From positions 1 to 64,000 of the forward strand of contig PBLG01000022.1 in the NCBI GenBank assembly GCA_002722315.1: a DNA stretch of 64,000 nucleotides. The letters are read 5' to 3'. Positions 19,311 to 28,200 of the stretch are shown piece after piece. A program made the position numbers and the translations under genes. The notes beneath the pieces are model-generated. The model was not told the origin of the DNA. It made no database searches and was given only the letters and a program-made list of their open reading frames with translations. This DNA is from Lysobacterales bacterium. Lineage in GTDB: Bacteria; Pseudomonadota; Gammaproteobacteria; Xanthomonadales; Wenzhouxiangellaceae. Position 1 is the first letter of the stretch; each line of letters starts with the position of its first letter.

Positions 19311-19367
19311 GGGGTGGTCGGTCTCCGTCGAATCGGGAACTGTTCTTCAGTTCGGGTGGAAGGGAAT

Positions 19368-20003
19368 CTACTTGACCCGCGTCGGCTTCGTGGTTCTGCG
19401 CGACATCGCCGCGGTCAGGATCAGCCTGATCGATTCCTCGAACGGCATGTCTATGGGCTCCAGCCACTCGCGCGGCACGAAGATCGTGTAGCCGGCCACC
19501 TGGTAACTCAGCGGCAGGTAGACGGCCACCTCGCCTTCCTCGCCGAACGGCAGCTCGGAAAAGTCCTCACGCGTGACGAAGCCCATGATGCCGATCTTGA
19601 GGTCCGGGTGGCGCACCATCACGGCCTGGCCGAAACGGTTGCCGTCGTCGCTCGAGAAATAGTCGACGAAGTCCTTGGTGGCGCGAAATACCGATTTGAC
19701 CACCGGCATGCGGTCGAGAACGCCTTCGCCCAGGTCGATGAGCTTGCGAAACAGCCAGACCTGGCTGAGCAGCCCGATTGCCATGACCAGCGCAATGCCG
19801 CCGAACAGGCCCATGCCGCGGATATACCAGTTGTCGGGGAGTACCAGCTTGATCAGGTAGCCCACGCCGTTCTCGGCGAGACCGGCCAGCCACAGCACGA
19901 TCAGCAGCGTGAGCGCGATCGGGATGATCGTCGCCAGGCCTTTCAGGAACAGCCTCACCAGGCGCTGTACCGTCGATTGCTCTTCGTTGTCGACGTTTGT
20001 CAC
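19368..20003 (-). CDS. DUF502 inner-membrane protein
   Basis: 211-residue protein with two hydrophobic segments (~15-40 and ~60-85) and a soluble C-terminal domain, matching DUF502. Characteristic pieces are G-L-A-T-I-I-P-I-A-L-T-L, I-R-G-M-G-L near the second helix, R-M-P-V-V-K-S-V-F-R-A-T-K, and a late P-R-E-W-L-E-P-I-D-M-P-F-E-E. The function is unknown. The start codon is GTG at 20003, overlapping the stop of the small membrane gene, so the two genes form an operon. Confidence 0.85.
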   Translation of the reverse strand: MTNVDNEEQSTVQRLVRLFLKGLATIIPIALTLLIVLWLAGLAENGVGYLIKLVLPDNWYIRGMGLFGGIALVMAIGLLSQVWLFRKLIDLGEGVLDRMPVVKSVFRATKDFVDYFSSDDGNRFGQAVMVRHPDLKIGIMGFVTREDFSELPFGEEGEVAVYLPLSYQVAGYTIFVPREWLEPIDMPFEESIRLILTAAMSRRTTKPTRVK

Positions 20004-20218
20004 TTCAGGTCGTCTATCTTGCGGGCCAGCGATTCACGGTCGTCGGTGACCAGGCGCTCGAGGGTGCGAACCCGTGATTCCAGCCGCTCCAGTTCCTGCT
20101 TTTGCTGGCCGGACTCGACGCCGGCGCGCGCGTCGCGGCGCGCGCCAAGCCAGTGCTGGGTAATGCGAACCACGGCCCAGATGGCGAACACGGCAACGAT
20201 GGCGGAATAAATGTTCAT
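20000..20218 (-). CDS. Small membrane protein with coiled coil, PspB-like
   Basis: 72-residue protein: one N-terminal transmembrane segment (M-N-I-Y-S-A-I-V-A-V-F-A-I-W-A-V-V), then a charged heptad-like helix (E-L-E-R-L-E-S-R-V-R-T-L-E-R-L-V) suited to a coiled coil. Size and layout match phage-shock protein PspB, but no pspA or pspC is nearby, so the assignment is tentative. The ATG at 20218 and the 4-base overlap with the DUF502 gene support translation. It lies in the same frame as a longer open frame that is not itself credible. Confidence 0.55.
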   Translation of the reverse strand: MNIYSAIVAVFAIWAVVRITQHWLGARRDARAGVESGQQKQELERLESRVRTLERLVTDDRESLARKIDDLK

Positions 20219-20313
20219 TGGAAGGTACCGATTACGGGTCCTGGGGCGGATTGTATCGCGATAGCCGGTCCTGGTCCGACGCAGTCCGCATCGGTCGCCA
20301 TCCGTCGGCTGGC

Positions 20314-21381
20314 TCAGGGCGCGCTTTCCGGCAGCTTCGGCTGTGCGTACTCCCGCTCGCCGCGATGAAGCAGCCGCATCCGTTCCATCAGGTAGCACAG
20401 ACAGTCCTGGCGCACCGCCTCGACTTCCGTGGTGAGCATTGCAGGCATGCCCGAGCGCTGCATGACCAGCTCGCCGTCGGTCACCCGGAACCAGGCATCG
20501 GTGCGGTCCTGGCCGTCGGTATCGAACGCCCGCAGCATTGCGCCGTTTCGGGTCGCGCGCGCCAGCCGGGTGCCCGGCGGCAGCTCGGTGAAGTTCAAGC
20601 GATCCAGGCGAGCCTCGAACCGGATGTCCACGTCCGGCCCGGATTCGCCGAACAGGAATGTCAACTCGTCGGGCACCCTGACTACCGTCGTGACCTGGAA
20701 CAGGTCGATATCCTCCGGGTGCGGCAGTTGATCTGAAAGCTGGTCGAGGTTCAGCGCATTTTCGAGATATGCCATTGCATGGTCGGTTCCGCTGCGCTTT
20801 CCCGGCGGACCGCATTCGAGCGTGACCGATGGACAGAACTCGGCGAATGCCGCCGATTGCACCCCGGCCGGCTCGGTGAAATAGACCACGGTTCGTGAAA
20901 AGCGGCTGGCCAGGTTCAGCGCCCGCGGATCGATTCGGTTGACCGCGGCATAATGCGGGTTCTCGCCGGTATTGTTGTGGATGTCGATGCTGGCGAACGG
21001 CTTCAGCGCCCGGGCGTGGTCGCGCACGCTGGCGAGCATGCCGTGCCACGGCGTTTCCGGATGCCGCGAGCCGGGCCAGCAGCGGTTCATGTCGGGCTGG
21101 TCGGGCAGGTATCGCCGGCCGGCCGCGGCGGCGTCTATGTTGCCGATGAAAAGCGTCATGCTGCGCGGCAGCGGATCACGCTGGTAGCGTCCCGAAAGAA
21201 GCCGTCTCACCGCGTCCCAGCCCGAGACTTCGTTGCCGTGCTGGAGCACCGACACGAAAAGGGGGTTGGGTTTGCGGCCCGGCAGGTGAATCAGCGTGGG
21301 CCCGTCCAGGTGTCTGGCCAGTGCCGTGGCGGGGTGCTGCAAAAGCCTCGAAGGCAGGTGGTCCAGGATGACGGGTTGCAT
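20314..21381 (-). CDS. Succinylglutamate desuccinylase/aspartoacylase-like zinc hydrolase
   Basis: M14-fold zinc deacylase-type protein of ~355 residues. The zinc ligands appear as H and E in V-L-Q-H-G-N-E-V-S-G and H in S-I-D-I-H-N-N-T-G, and the M-N-R-C-W-P-G block is typical of the AstE/aspartoacylase superfamily. A late Glu-containing segment (V-T-L-E-C-G-P-P-G) supplies the likely catalytic Glu. The substrate is unknown; AstE neighbours (astA-D) are absent. The start is uncertain: ATGs exist at 21498, 21420, 21408 and 21381. The last was chosen because AGAGGA lies 13 bases upstream and the domain begins there. Confidence 0.75.
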   Translation of the reverse strand: MQPVILDHLPSRLLQHPATALARHLDGPTLIHLPGRKPNPLFVSVLQHGNEVSGWDAVRRLLSGRYQRDPLPRSMTLFIGNIDAAAAGRRYLPDQPDMNRCWPGSRHPETPWHGMLASVRDHARALKPFASIDIHNNTGENPHYAAVNRIDPRALNLASRFSRTVVYFTEPAGVQSAAFAEFCPSVTLECGPPGKRSGTDHAMAYLENALNLDQLSDQLPHPEDIDLFQVTTVVRVPDELTFLFGESGPDVDIRFEARLDRLNFTELPPGTRLARATRNGAMLRAFDTDGQDRTDAWFRVTDGELVMQRSGMPAMLTTEVEAVRQDCLCYLMERMRLLHRGEREYAQPKLPESAP

Positions 21382-21521
21382 ATGCGCGGCTTGATCCTCT
21401 GATAGCATCCCTACCAGCATAAGTGATCCGAATCGATGAAGTGAGAGGTCGCTCTTGATTCCGGCCGGGGTTGTCCCCAATCCGACGAACATCGTCAAGC
21501 AGGCGTGGAGAACAAAATAAA

Positions 21522-22454
21522 ATGATCGAAGCCAGGAAGTTGACCCGGTGCTACGGCGATTTCACCGCCGTGGACCGCTTGAGTTTCACGGTGGAGCCCG
21601 GCACCGTTCTCGGGTTCCTCGGACCCAACGGCGCCGGCAAATCGACCACGATGAAGATGCTGACCGGCTTTCTTCCACCGACCTCGGGCAGCGCTTCGAT
21701 CCACGGCCACGACATCGTGACCGATTCGCTGGCGGCCCGTCGCCTGATCGGTTATCTGCCCGAGGGCGCCCCGCTTTACGGTGAACTGAGCGTTCTGCGC
21801 TTTCTCGAGTTCGTTGCCGGTGCGCGCGGTTACCGTGGCGCAGAGGCGAGCAAGCGGGTCGAGCAGGTCATCGAGCGCCTGCAGCTCGACGAAGTGCGGA
21901 TGCAGACCATCGAAACGCTTTCCAAGGGCTTCAAGCGCCGCGTGGGCCTGGCCCAGGCAATCATTTCCGATCCGCCCGTGCTGGTGCTCGACGAGCCCAC
22001 CGACGGCCTGGATCCGAACCAGAAGCAGCAGGTCCGGCGACTGATCCGCGAAATGGCGCCGGACAAGATCATCATCATTTCCACGCACATCCTCGAAGAA
22101 GTCGACGCCCTGTGTACGCGCGCCATGATCATCGCGCGGGGCAAGCTGCTGGCCGACGACAGTCCGGCTTCGCTGCTGGCCCGTTCGCGCTATGCCCGCG
22201 CGGTCAGCCTGGCCTGCGACGATCTGCAGGGTGCGGCCTCGGCGCTTAGCGAATTGCCCGAAGCCGGGGAGGTCGAGATCCGGCGCGGCCTGGTCACCGC
22301 GTTTCCGTCGGGCCAGGGCGACCTGTTCCAGGCTGTCTCCAGGCTGTCACGCGATCGCGGCTGGCGCGTCTCCCGGATGCAGCTGGAAGCCGGCCGGCTC
22401 GAAGACGTGTTCCGAAGCATCACGCGCGACGAATCGACGGAGGAAGCGGCATGA
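21522..22454 (+). CDS. ABC transporter ATPase, GldA-like
   Basis: 310-residue nucleotide-binding subunit. Walker A G-P-N-G-A-G-K-S-T is at 34-42, the signature L-S-K-G-F-K-R-R near 133-140, and Walker B V-L-V-L-D-E-P-T-D-G-L-D near 153-164. A C-terminal domain of ~90 residues follows the ATPase core. GGAG lies ~13 bases upstream of the ATG at 21522. It overlaps the permease gene by ATGA and heads the four-gene cluster (ATPase, permease, GldG-like, DUF4340) that resembles the gliding-associated gldA-gldF-gldG system but is widespread in non-gliding bacteria. Confidence 0.9.
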   Translation: MIEARKLTRCYGDFTAVDRLSFTVEPGTVLGFLGPNGAGKSTTMKMLTGFLPPTSGSASIHGHDIVTDSLAARRLIGYLPEGAPLYGELSVLRFLEFVAGARGYRGAEASKRVEQVIERLQLDEVRMQTIETLSKGFKRRVGLAQAIISDPPVLVLDEPTDGLDPNQKQQVRRLIREMAPDKIIIISTHILEEVDALCTRAMIIARGKLLADDSPASLLARSRYARAVSLACDDLQGAASALSELPEAGEVEIRRGLVTAFPSGQGDLFQAVSRLSRDRGWRVSRMQLEAGRLEDVFRSITRDESTEEAA

Positions 22455-23197
22455 GCGGTCGATTCTCGAATCTTTCGGTCATCTTCCGGCGCGAACTGGC
22501 GAGTTACTTCGCCACGCCGGTGGCCTACGTGTTCATCGTGATATTCCTGATCATGGCCGGTGCGTTCACCTTTTATCTGGGCAATTTCTACGAGCGCGAG
22601 ATCGCCGACCTGCAGTCGTTCTTCCAGTTCCATCCGTGGCTTTACCTGTTCCTGGTGCCGGCCATCGGCATGCGGCTGTGGGCCGAGGAGCGCAAGTCCG
22701 GCACGGTCGAACTGCTGCTGACGCTGCCGGTGACGGCCACCGAGGCGGTGCTTGCAAAATTCCTGGCCGCGTGGATATTCGTCGGCCTGGCGCTGGCGCT
22801 GACCTTTCCGATATGGCTGACGGTCAACGTGCTGGGCAACCCGGACAACGGCGTGATCGTGGCCGGCTACCTCGGCAGCTGGCTGATGGCCGGCGGCTTC
22901 CTTGCGATAAGCGCGTGCATCTCGGCGCTGACCCGCAACCAGGTCGTGGCCTTCATCATCTCGGTAGTGGTGTGCTTCGGTTTTCTGCTTTCGGGGCTGC
23001 CGATGGTGCTCGACGTGTTCCGCGGATGGCTGCCGCAGACGGTTGTCGACGCGGTCGCCAACCTGAGTTTCCTGGGACACTTCAATTCAATCTCCCGCGG
23101 GGTCGTCGACCTTCGCGACCTGGTGTACTTCGCCCTGGTGATCGGTTTCTGGCTGACGGCCAACAGAATCCTGGTTGAAATCAAGAAGGCGCAATAG
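22451..23197 (+). CDS. ABC-2 type permease, GldF-like
   Basis: 248-residue integral membrane protein with six hydrophobic segments. The N-terminal block V-I-F-R-R-E-L-A-S-Y-F-A-T-P-V-A-Y-V-F, the acidic R-L-W-A-E-E-R-K-S-G-T-V-E-L-L-L-T-L-P-V motif and the D-L-R-D-L-V-Y-F segment near the end are typical of GldF-type permeases. It probably pairs with the ATPase before it and with the GldG-like protein two bases downstream. Confidence 0.88.
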   Translation: MSGRFSNLSVIFRRELASYFATPVAYVFIVIFLIMAGAFTFYLGNFYEREIADLQSFFQFHPWLYLFLVPAIGMRLWAEERKSGTVELLLTLPVTATEAVLAKFLAAWIFVGLALALTFPIWLTVNVLGNPDNGVIVAGYLGSWLMAGGFLAISACISALTRNQVVAFIISVVVCFGFLLSGLPMVLDVFRGWLPQTVVDAVANLSFLGHFNSISRGVVDLRDLVYFALVIGFWLTANRILVEIKKAQ

Positions 23198-23199
23198 TC

Positions 23200-25050
23200 A
23201 TGAAAAACATCTATTCAACCAGCGCCCTGGCCGTGCTGGCCGTCCTGTTCATCGTCCTGGCCATGCTCAGCGGCATCGTGTTCAAGGGCTGGCGGCTGGA
23301 CCTGACCGAGAACAATCTCTACACCCTGTCGGAGGGGACGGTCAACATCGCCGAGTCGCTTGACCAGGAAATTCGCCTTCGCCTTTACTTCAGTGACTCG
23401 GCCAGCGAGGACCTGCCGCAGATTCGCAGCTACGCAGAGCGCGTCTGGGAACTGATGCAGGAACTGGCCGCGCAATCAGAAGGCATGATAGAGCTCGAAC
23501 GCATCGACCCCGAGCCCTTCTCGGAGGCCGAGGACGACGCGGCGCGCTACGGCCTGGAGGCGGTGCCGCTCAACCAGGCCGGCGACGTTCTTTACCTGGG
23601 CATCGTCGGCACCAATGCCGTGGACGGCCTGGAGGTCCTGCCGTTCCTGTCACCGAATCGCGAAGCCTTCCTGGAATACGACCTGGCGCGCATGGTCTCG
23701 ACCCTTTCCAGCCCCGATCTGCCGCGGGTCGGGCTGATCAGCGGGCTTCAACTGTCCGGCGGATTCGACATGCAGACCGGCCAGCGCACGCCGAGCTGGG
23801 CGGTCTACGATCAATGGAGCGAGTTGTTCGACCTGACCCCCATCGAACCCGGCGCGGCGGAACTGCCGCCCGATCTCGATGCGCTGGTGGTGGTGCATCC
23901 GAAGAACCTGTCGGACGACATGATGTTTTCAATCGACCAGTTCGTGCTCGGCGGCGGGCGCCTGCTGGCCTTCGTCGACCCCTACGCCGAGGCCGACCCC
24001 GGCGACAACCCGAACGATCCGGCATCGAGATTCATGGCCGAACGGTCCTCGACCCTGGGGCCGCTGTTCGAAGCCTGGGGCATCGCGATGGATACCGAGC
24101 AGTTCGTGGCCGATCTGGGGCGGGCGCTGCAGGTGACCGTCCAGCAGGGCCAGCCGCCGGTGCGGCACCCCGCAATCCTCGGGCTGACCGGGTCGGACCT
24201 GAGCGAGCGGGACATCGTCACCGGCGACCTGAACACCGTGAACGTCGCCAGCGCCGGCGCGCTCGAGAACCTCGAGGAGAGCTCCGGGCCCACGGTCGAA
24301 TGGCTGATGCAGTCCAGCGAACGTTCGGGCCTGCTTGCCACGGAACGCCTGCGCATGGCCGCCGATCCTTCGGCACTGATCGACGAGATCGGGCTGGACG
24401 ACCGGCGCTACACCCTGGCCGCCCGCCTGACCGGGGAGGCAGAAACGGCGTTCCCGGACCGCATCGGCGACGTCGGCCGGGCCAGCGGCATCGTCAACGC
24501 GATCGTCGTTGCCGATACCGACCTGCTGGCCGACAACATGTGGGTGCAGCGCCAGAGCTTCCTCGGCAGCGTCATTCTCAACCCGTTCGCCGACAACGGC
24601 GCGCTGGCCGTCAATGCACTGGAAAACCTGCTTGGCAACGCCGACCTGATCAGCATTCGCAGCCGCTCGACCTCCACCCGCACCTTCGACCTGGTCGAGG
24701 ACCTCAGGCGCCAGGCCGAAGCGCGGCTGCGCGAAACCGAGCAGCGATTGGAAGCCGAATTGCGTGAAACCGAGAATCGCCTGACCCAGCTGCAGCAGGG
24801 GCGCGGCGATTCCGACATGAGCATCCTGACGCCCGAGCAGGAAGCCGAGATCGACCGATTCATGGAGCAGCGCCTGGAAATTCGTCAACAGCTTCGCCAG
24901 GTGCGGCGCGAACTCGACGAGGAAATCGAGGCCCTGGGCACCCGGATCAAGATCATCAACATCATGCTGGTGCCGCTGCTGGTCACGATCATCGCGCTGT
25001 TCGTGGCCTGGCGGCGTCGCCGGCAGCAGCATGGAGCCAACAAGCCATGA
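23200..25050 (+). CDS. GldG-family ABC transporter auxiliary protein
   Basis: 616-residue protein with an N-terminal membrane helix (~8-28) and a C-terminal one (~588-606). The large periplasmic region begins with a DUF7088-type segment (W-R-L-D-L-T-E-N-N-L-Y-T-L-S-E-G-T). A long coiled coil (R-L-R-E-T-E-Q-R-L-E-A-E-L-R-E-T-E-N) precedes the second helix and probably contacts the transporter. The exported substrate is unknown. It overlaps the DUF4340 gene by four bases. Confidence 0.87.
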   Translation: MKNIYSTSALAVLAVLFIVLAMLSGIVFKGWRLDLTENNLYTLSEGTVNIAESLDQEIRLRLYFSDSASEDLPQIRSYAERVWELMQELAAQSEGMIELERIDPEPFSEAEDDAARYGLEAVPLNQAGDVLYLGIVGTNAVDGLEVLPFLSPNREAFLEYDLARMVSTLSSPDLPRVGLISGLQLSGGFDMQTGQRTPSWAVYDQWSELFDLTPIEPGAAELPPDLDALVVVHPKNLSDDMMFSIDQFVLGGGRLLAFVDPYAEADPGDNPNDPASRFMAERSSTLGPLFEAWGIAMDTEQFVADLGRALQVTVQQGQPPVRHPAILGLTGSDLSERDIVTGDLNTVNVASAGALENLEESSGPTVEWLMQSSERSGLLATERLRMAADPSALIDEIGLDDRRYTLAARLTGEAETAFPDRIGDVGRASGIVNAIVVADTDLLADNMWVQRQSFLGSVILNPFADNGALAVNALENLLGNADLISIRSRSTSTRTFDLVEDLRRQAEARLRETEQRLEAELRETENRLTQLQQGRGDSDMSILTPEQEAEIDRFMEQRLEIRQQLRQVRRELDEEIEALGTRIKIINIMLVPLLVTIIALFVAWRRRRQQHGANKP

Positions 25051-26162
25051 ACAGAAACCGATTCCTGATGCTGGTCGCGGTCACGCTGGCCGCGGCGGTG
25101 CTGGTGTTCGTGCTCGACCGGTCCGGCGATTCCGGGACCGGAGAGATGCCCGCCACGCTGTTGCCGGGGCTGCAGGGCACGGTCAACGAGCTCGCCGCCA
25201 TCGACATCGTGGCCCCCGGCGGTCGGATCGCGGTCAGCCTGCGGCGTGACGAGGAACGCTGGCGCGTCTCCGAGCGAGACGGCTACGAAGCCGATTTCGC
25301 CCAGGTGCTCGACCTGCTGCGCACGCTCGCCGATCTCGGCGTCGAAGAACCAAGGACCGACAACCCGGATTGGTACGCCCACCTTGGCGTGCAGGACGTC
25401 TCCCGACCCGATGCGACCGGCCGCCGGATCGACTTCCCCGGCCGCGAGATCTCGTCGGTGATCATCGGCCAGGTCGATCCGTCGGGCGAGGGCAGCTACG
25501 CCCGCGTCGCCGAAGAAGCTCAGAGCTGGCTGCTGGATGCCGTTGTCGAGGTGCCGGTGGATCCGGTCGCCTGGCTGGAATCCGGCATCATGGATATTCC
25601 GTCGGCCGATATCGCCCAGGTCGTGATTCGCCACGCCGACGGCGAAGTGGTCAGGATCGATCGCGCCGGCGAAGAGGAGCCTTCTTTCGTGCTGCGCGAC
25701 GTACCCCAAGGCCGCGAGGCCGGCGGCGAATGGAAGCGCAACGCGATCGCGAATGGACTTCGCGCGCTCAACCTCGAAGACGTCCGGCGGTTCCAGCCGC
25801 CCGCGCCCGAGGACGCGACCCGCGTGCTGTTCACGACCGTCGACGGCCTGAACTTCGTCGCCGACCTGTTCGAAGCCGACGACGCTCACTGGGTGCACTT
25901 CACGGTATCGGCCGAGAATTCCGTTTCGGGCGAAGCATCCGCCGACGGCGACGAAGCGGGCTCGGATGAGCCTGCCGGCGCGGACGATGCCGAGAACGTC
26001 GACGAAAAAGGTGAAGAAGACGCCGAAAATCAGCGCCTGGTCAACGCCGTGGCGGTCGACGCCAGGCTCTCGCCCTGGATGTTCGCGATCCCCGAGCGCC
26101 GCTACGACGATCTGACCCAGCGGATGGAAGACCTGCTCGAACCCGTCGAAGAGGCGGAGTAG
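25047..26162 (+). CDS. DUF4340 membrane-anchored protein
   Basis: 371-residue protein with one N-terminal anchor (R-F-L-M-L-V-A-V-T-L-A-A-A-V-L-V-F-V-L) and a periplasmic region with repeated beta-rich modules (I-D-I-V-A-P-G-G-R-I-A-V, D-I-A-Q-V-V-I-R-H-A-D-G) as in DUF4340. An Asp/Glu-rich low-complexity stretch (~residues 290-330) interrupts the second module. DUF4340 genes regularly follow gldG-like genes; the function is unknown but most likely belongs to the exporter. Confidence 0.85.
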   Translation: MNRNRFLMLVAVTLAAAVLVFVLDRSGDSGTGEMPATLLPGLQGTVNELAAIDIVAPGGRIAVSLRRDEERWRVSERDGYEADFAQVLDLLRTLADLGVEEPRTDNPDWYAHLGVQDVSRPDATGRRIDFPGREISSVIIGQVDPSGEGSYARVAEEAQSWLLDAVVEVPVDPVAWLESGIMDIPSADIAQVVIRHADGEVVRIDRAGEEEPSFVLRDVPQGREAGGEWKRNAIANGLRALNLEDVRRFQPPAPEDATRVLFTTVDGLNFVADLFEADDAHWVHFTVSAENSVSGEASADGDEAGSDEPAGADDAENVDEKGEEDAENQRLVNAVAVDARLSPWMFAIPERRYDDLTQRMEDLLEPVEEAE

Positions 26163-26179
26163 GTCGCGGCGCATGGCCC

Positions 26180-26202
26180 GGCGCGCCTCTTGATGGCGCG
26201 CC
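26180..26202. terminator. Hairpin after the Gld-like operon
   Basis: A perfect 8-bp stem GGCGCGCC (26180-26187 with 26195-26202) closes a 7-base loop, 18 bases after the DUF4340 stop. The stem is very stable, but only a weak CCGTTGAATT follows, without a T run. It sits between convergent genes. Confidence 0.45.
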
Positions 26203-26293
26203 CCGTTGAATTAATGAAGACGACCGTCCGGGTCGGGTTCGGCGGGACGGAATTCTCGGAATCGCTCACGATCTGCTCCGGTGTCCGGCACCA

Positions 26294-27028
26294 TCATGCG
26301 TGGCGCTGCTCCGCTTCAAGAGGACCCGCGGGGACGGTCTCCTCCCGCCGGGCGAGCCACGACAGCGCGCCGGCATAGGCATCGATGATCACGTGCAGGA
26401 TGATCGACAACAGCAGGCTGCCACTGGCCACGAAGAATCCCGCCAGCAAGAGGCCGATTGCCGCGGTGCGGATCACGCCGGCGAGCCCCTGATAGGCGTG
26501 CATGAGTCCGAAAATGACGCTGCTCAAGATCATGGCGCCCCAGATCGGCATGACGCCGTCCAGCCACTGCATCAGGAAGCCTCGATACAGCAATTCCTCG
26601 CAGATACCCGCCGCGAGCGAAACCGGACCGATGAACCAGATTGCCTCGCGACGGGTGGCGGGCAGCATCCATGCCAGTGGTTGCAAGGCATCGGCCGTCT
26701 GCTTGCGGATCGCCGGGTCCCGCGCAACCGAGCGCAGGGACGCCGCCAGGTAGAGCGTCAGCAGGATCAGCACCGCCACGGCGAGCAGCCGGCCGATCTC
26801 CGGCGCGTCGCGGACGGTGAGTTCCGCGACCGACAGTCCGCCCGTCCAGTACAGGGCCAGCAACGCCAGGGTAGGAAGCCAGAGCTGGATGCAGGTGGTC
26901 CGGTAGGCGGCGACTTTTCCGGCCGGGTCGGCCTGGAGACGGGCGCGATACGCCGGCCCCCTCCGGAATTCCCAGGCGGGGGCCAGGACGATCAGAAGCG
27001 CCAGCAGCAGCCATTCAATGAGTTGCAT
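26294..27028 (-). CDS. CPBP-family intramembrane metalloprotease
   Basis: Multi-pass membrane protein (244 residues from the ATG at 27028) with the CPBP/Abi signature. Motif 1 is E-E-L-L-Y-R-G-F, with paired glutamates as metal ligands; motif 2 contains H in F-G-L-M-H-A-Y-Q-G; and motif 3 is L-H-V-I-I-D-A-Y. Bacterial relatives act in prenyl-protein-like proteolysis, bacteriocin self-immunity or unknown roles. The start overlaps the TetR gene, so expression is coupled to the regulator. An ATG at 27043 is an alternative. Confidence 0.85.
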   Translation of the reverse strand: MQLIEWLLLALLIVLAPAWEFRRGPAYRARLQADPAGKVAAYRTTCIQLWLPTLALLALYWTGGLSVAELTVRDAPEIGRLLAVAVLILLTLYLAASLRSVARDPAIRKQTADALQPLAWMLPATRREAIWFIGPVSLAAGICEELLYRGFLMQWLDGVMPIWGAMILSSVIFGLMHAYQGLAGVIRTAAIGLLLAGFFVASGSLLLSIILHVIIDAYAGALSWLARREETVPAGPLEAEQRHA

Positions 27029-27650
27029 CGGTGTCGTCTCCAAGATAGGCGAGCAGCGCTCGCTTGAGTTCGTGTGTGAAATCGGCGTCGGACAGCTCGA
27101 TCGAGCGCGCGTCGAAAAGTAGTCGCGTCTGCGCCTGCGTGACCAGTCCGGTCAGTCCGATGGGCACCGCGATCTCCGGCCGGGGATGGCGAATCTCGTC
27201 CCGGCAGGCCAGCAGCCAGTCGGCGTAGTAGCGCAGCGTGCGCTCACCGCTCTCGATCTGCTCGGATGACTGCGCGTTGTCGGCCGAATACTGGCGCGCG
27301 ACCAGCGCTCTCATCAGGTGGTGGTGTTGCTGATAGGACTGGACCAGGCTGTCGACAAAGGCGTCCACGCGCCCGCACAGGCCGATGCCCCGCCATTTCG
27401 ATTCCTCGACGAAGGACTCGATCGCCTCGAACTGCTGTCGATGGATCCAGTCGAGCAGAACGGGCAACAGCGCGTCCTTGCTCGAGAAGCGCTTGTAGAA
27501 AGCGCCGACGGAGGTGTGGGCTTCGGAGACGATATCGGCGACCGAAATGGCCTCGAACGGCCGGTCCGCCAGCAGGCGGACGGTCGCCTCGAAGATTCTC
27601 TCGACGGTGGCGCGGGCGCGCGCCTGGCGGGGTGGCTGGTAGCTGCTCAT
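27015..27650 (-). CDS. TetR/AcrR-family transcriptional regulator
   Basis: 211-residue regulator. The N-terminal helix-turn-helix is A-I-S-V-A-D-I-V-S-E-A-H-T-S-V-G-A-F-Y-K (~residues 34-53) with the usual F-Y-K-R-F-x-S-K-D-A-L-L. The C-terminal ligand domain is helical. The ATG at 27650 gives a normal start; the frame is open to 27686. The gene overlaps the CPBP protease gene, suggesting that it autoregulates a two-gene operon. The ligand is unknown. Confidence 0.85.
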   Translation of the reverse strand: MSSYQPPRQARARATVERIFEATVRLLADRPFEAISVADIVSEAHTSVGAFYKRFSSKDALLPVLLDWIHRQQFEAIESFVEESKWRGIGLCGRVDAFVDSLVQSYQQHHHLMRALVARQYSADNAQSSEQIESGERTLRYYADWLLACRDEIRHPRPEIAVPIGLTGLVTQAQTRLLFDARSIELSDADFTHELKRALLAYLGDDTDATH

Positions 27651-27849
27651 GGCTGCAATTGTGCAGACCGAAAAAGAGAATGGCAATCTACAAAAGCTTT
27701 CAGTCGGGTCTATGCAGCGGTAATTCGCTCACACGCCGCGACGGCGCTCCAGGCAGCCCGGCGGCTCCCGATCCGGATCTCCATACAGCCAAAGGGGCAC
27801 GCCCGGCGAGGTGGCCGTACACGTTGTTCCCTCGAAAAAAGGCATCAAC

Positions 27850-27876
27850 CACGAAGGGCACGAAGAGCACGAAGGA
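27850..27876. repeat. Three 9-nt units, CACGAAGGG type
   Basis: Three tandem 9-base units, CACGAAGGG, CACGAAGAG and CACGAAGGA, preceded by AAC. The reverse complement of the same structure occurs at 35029-35055. The two copies lie on opposite sides of the low-GC island in inverted orientation. Confidence 0.75.
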
Positions 27877-27895
27877 AGGCAGGCCAGAAGCGTAG

Positions 27896-27921
27896 GTCGG
27901 ATTAGCGAAGCGTTATCCGAC
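27896..27921. repeat. GTCGGAT...ATCCGAC hairpin repeat
   Basis: Stem GTCGGAT (27896-27902) with ATCCGAC (27915-27921) around TAGCGAAGCGTT. From memory, this 'GTCGGATTAGCG-AAGCG-ATCCGAC' type is a common dispersed proteobacterial intergenic repeat. A related copy lies at 48951-48980. Confidence 0.65.
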
Positions 27922-27938
27922 AATTCGGCTGGCCGTCA

Positions 27939-27973
27939 TCCCGGACCGGGGCCCCGCAGCCCGCGATCCGGGA
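27939..27973. repeat. TCCCGGA...TCCGGGA hairpin repeat
   Basis: Arms TCCCGGA (27939-27945) and TCCGGGA (27967-27973) with a GC-rich inner stem. The flanking GTCA and CCT match the copy at 48894-48921, so this is one dispersed family. Confidence 0.65.
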
Positions 27974-28200
27974 CCTTGCGACAAATGCGAGACGGTTACC
28001 ACATCGGTTAGGTGGGTTGTCTCCCGGTGATTTGCCGATTGGCGGCTTCGATGCCGGATTCGGTGGCCGTTACTCGCTTCAGTTCGACGCGTGGCGAGGC
28101 CTTCAGCGAGCAACGCCCGCCGAATCCTCCCGATGTGCAACACACGCGGACTCCGTGCTTAATAAGTGACTGTCCGATATCATCGTGCAACTCAAAAAAT

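Larger units (their letters stand above)
27651..28200. other. Repeat-rich intergenic stretch at island edge
   Basis: About 550 bases without a convincing gene. It holds three repeat units of different families (27850-27876, 27896-27921, 27939-27973), then a segment with a GAGAC...GTCTC inverted repeat (~27990-28022). GC falls after ~28150, marking the left edge of the accessory island. Small open frames on both strands near 28010-28250 lack ribosome binding sites and recognisable content. Confidence 0.6.

Noticed and set aside
28007-28013. GTTAGGT near the island edge as another attC core
   Set aside because: No partner core or stem; it lies in a GAGAC/GTCTC repeat instead.
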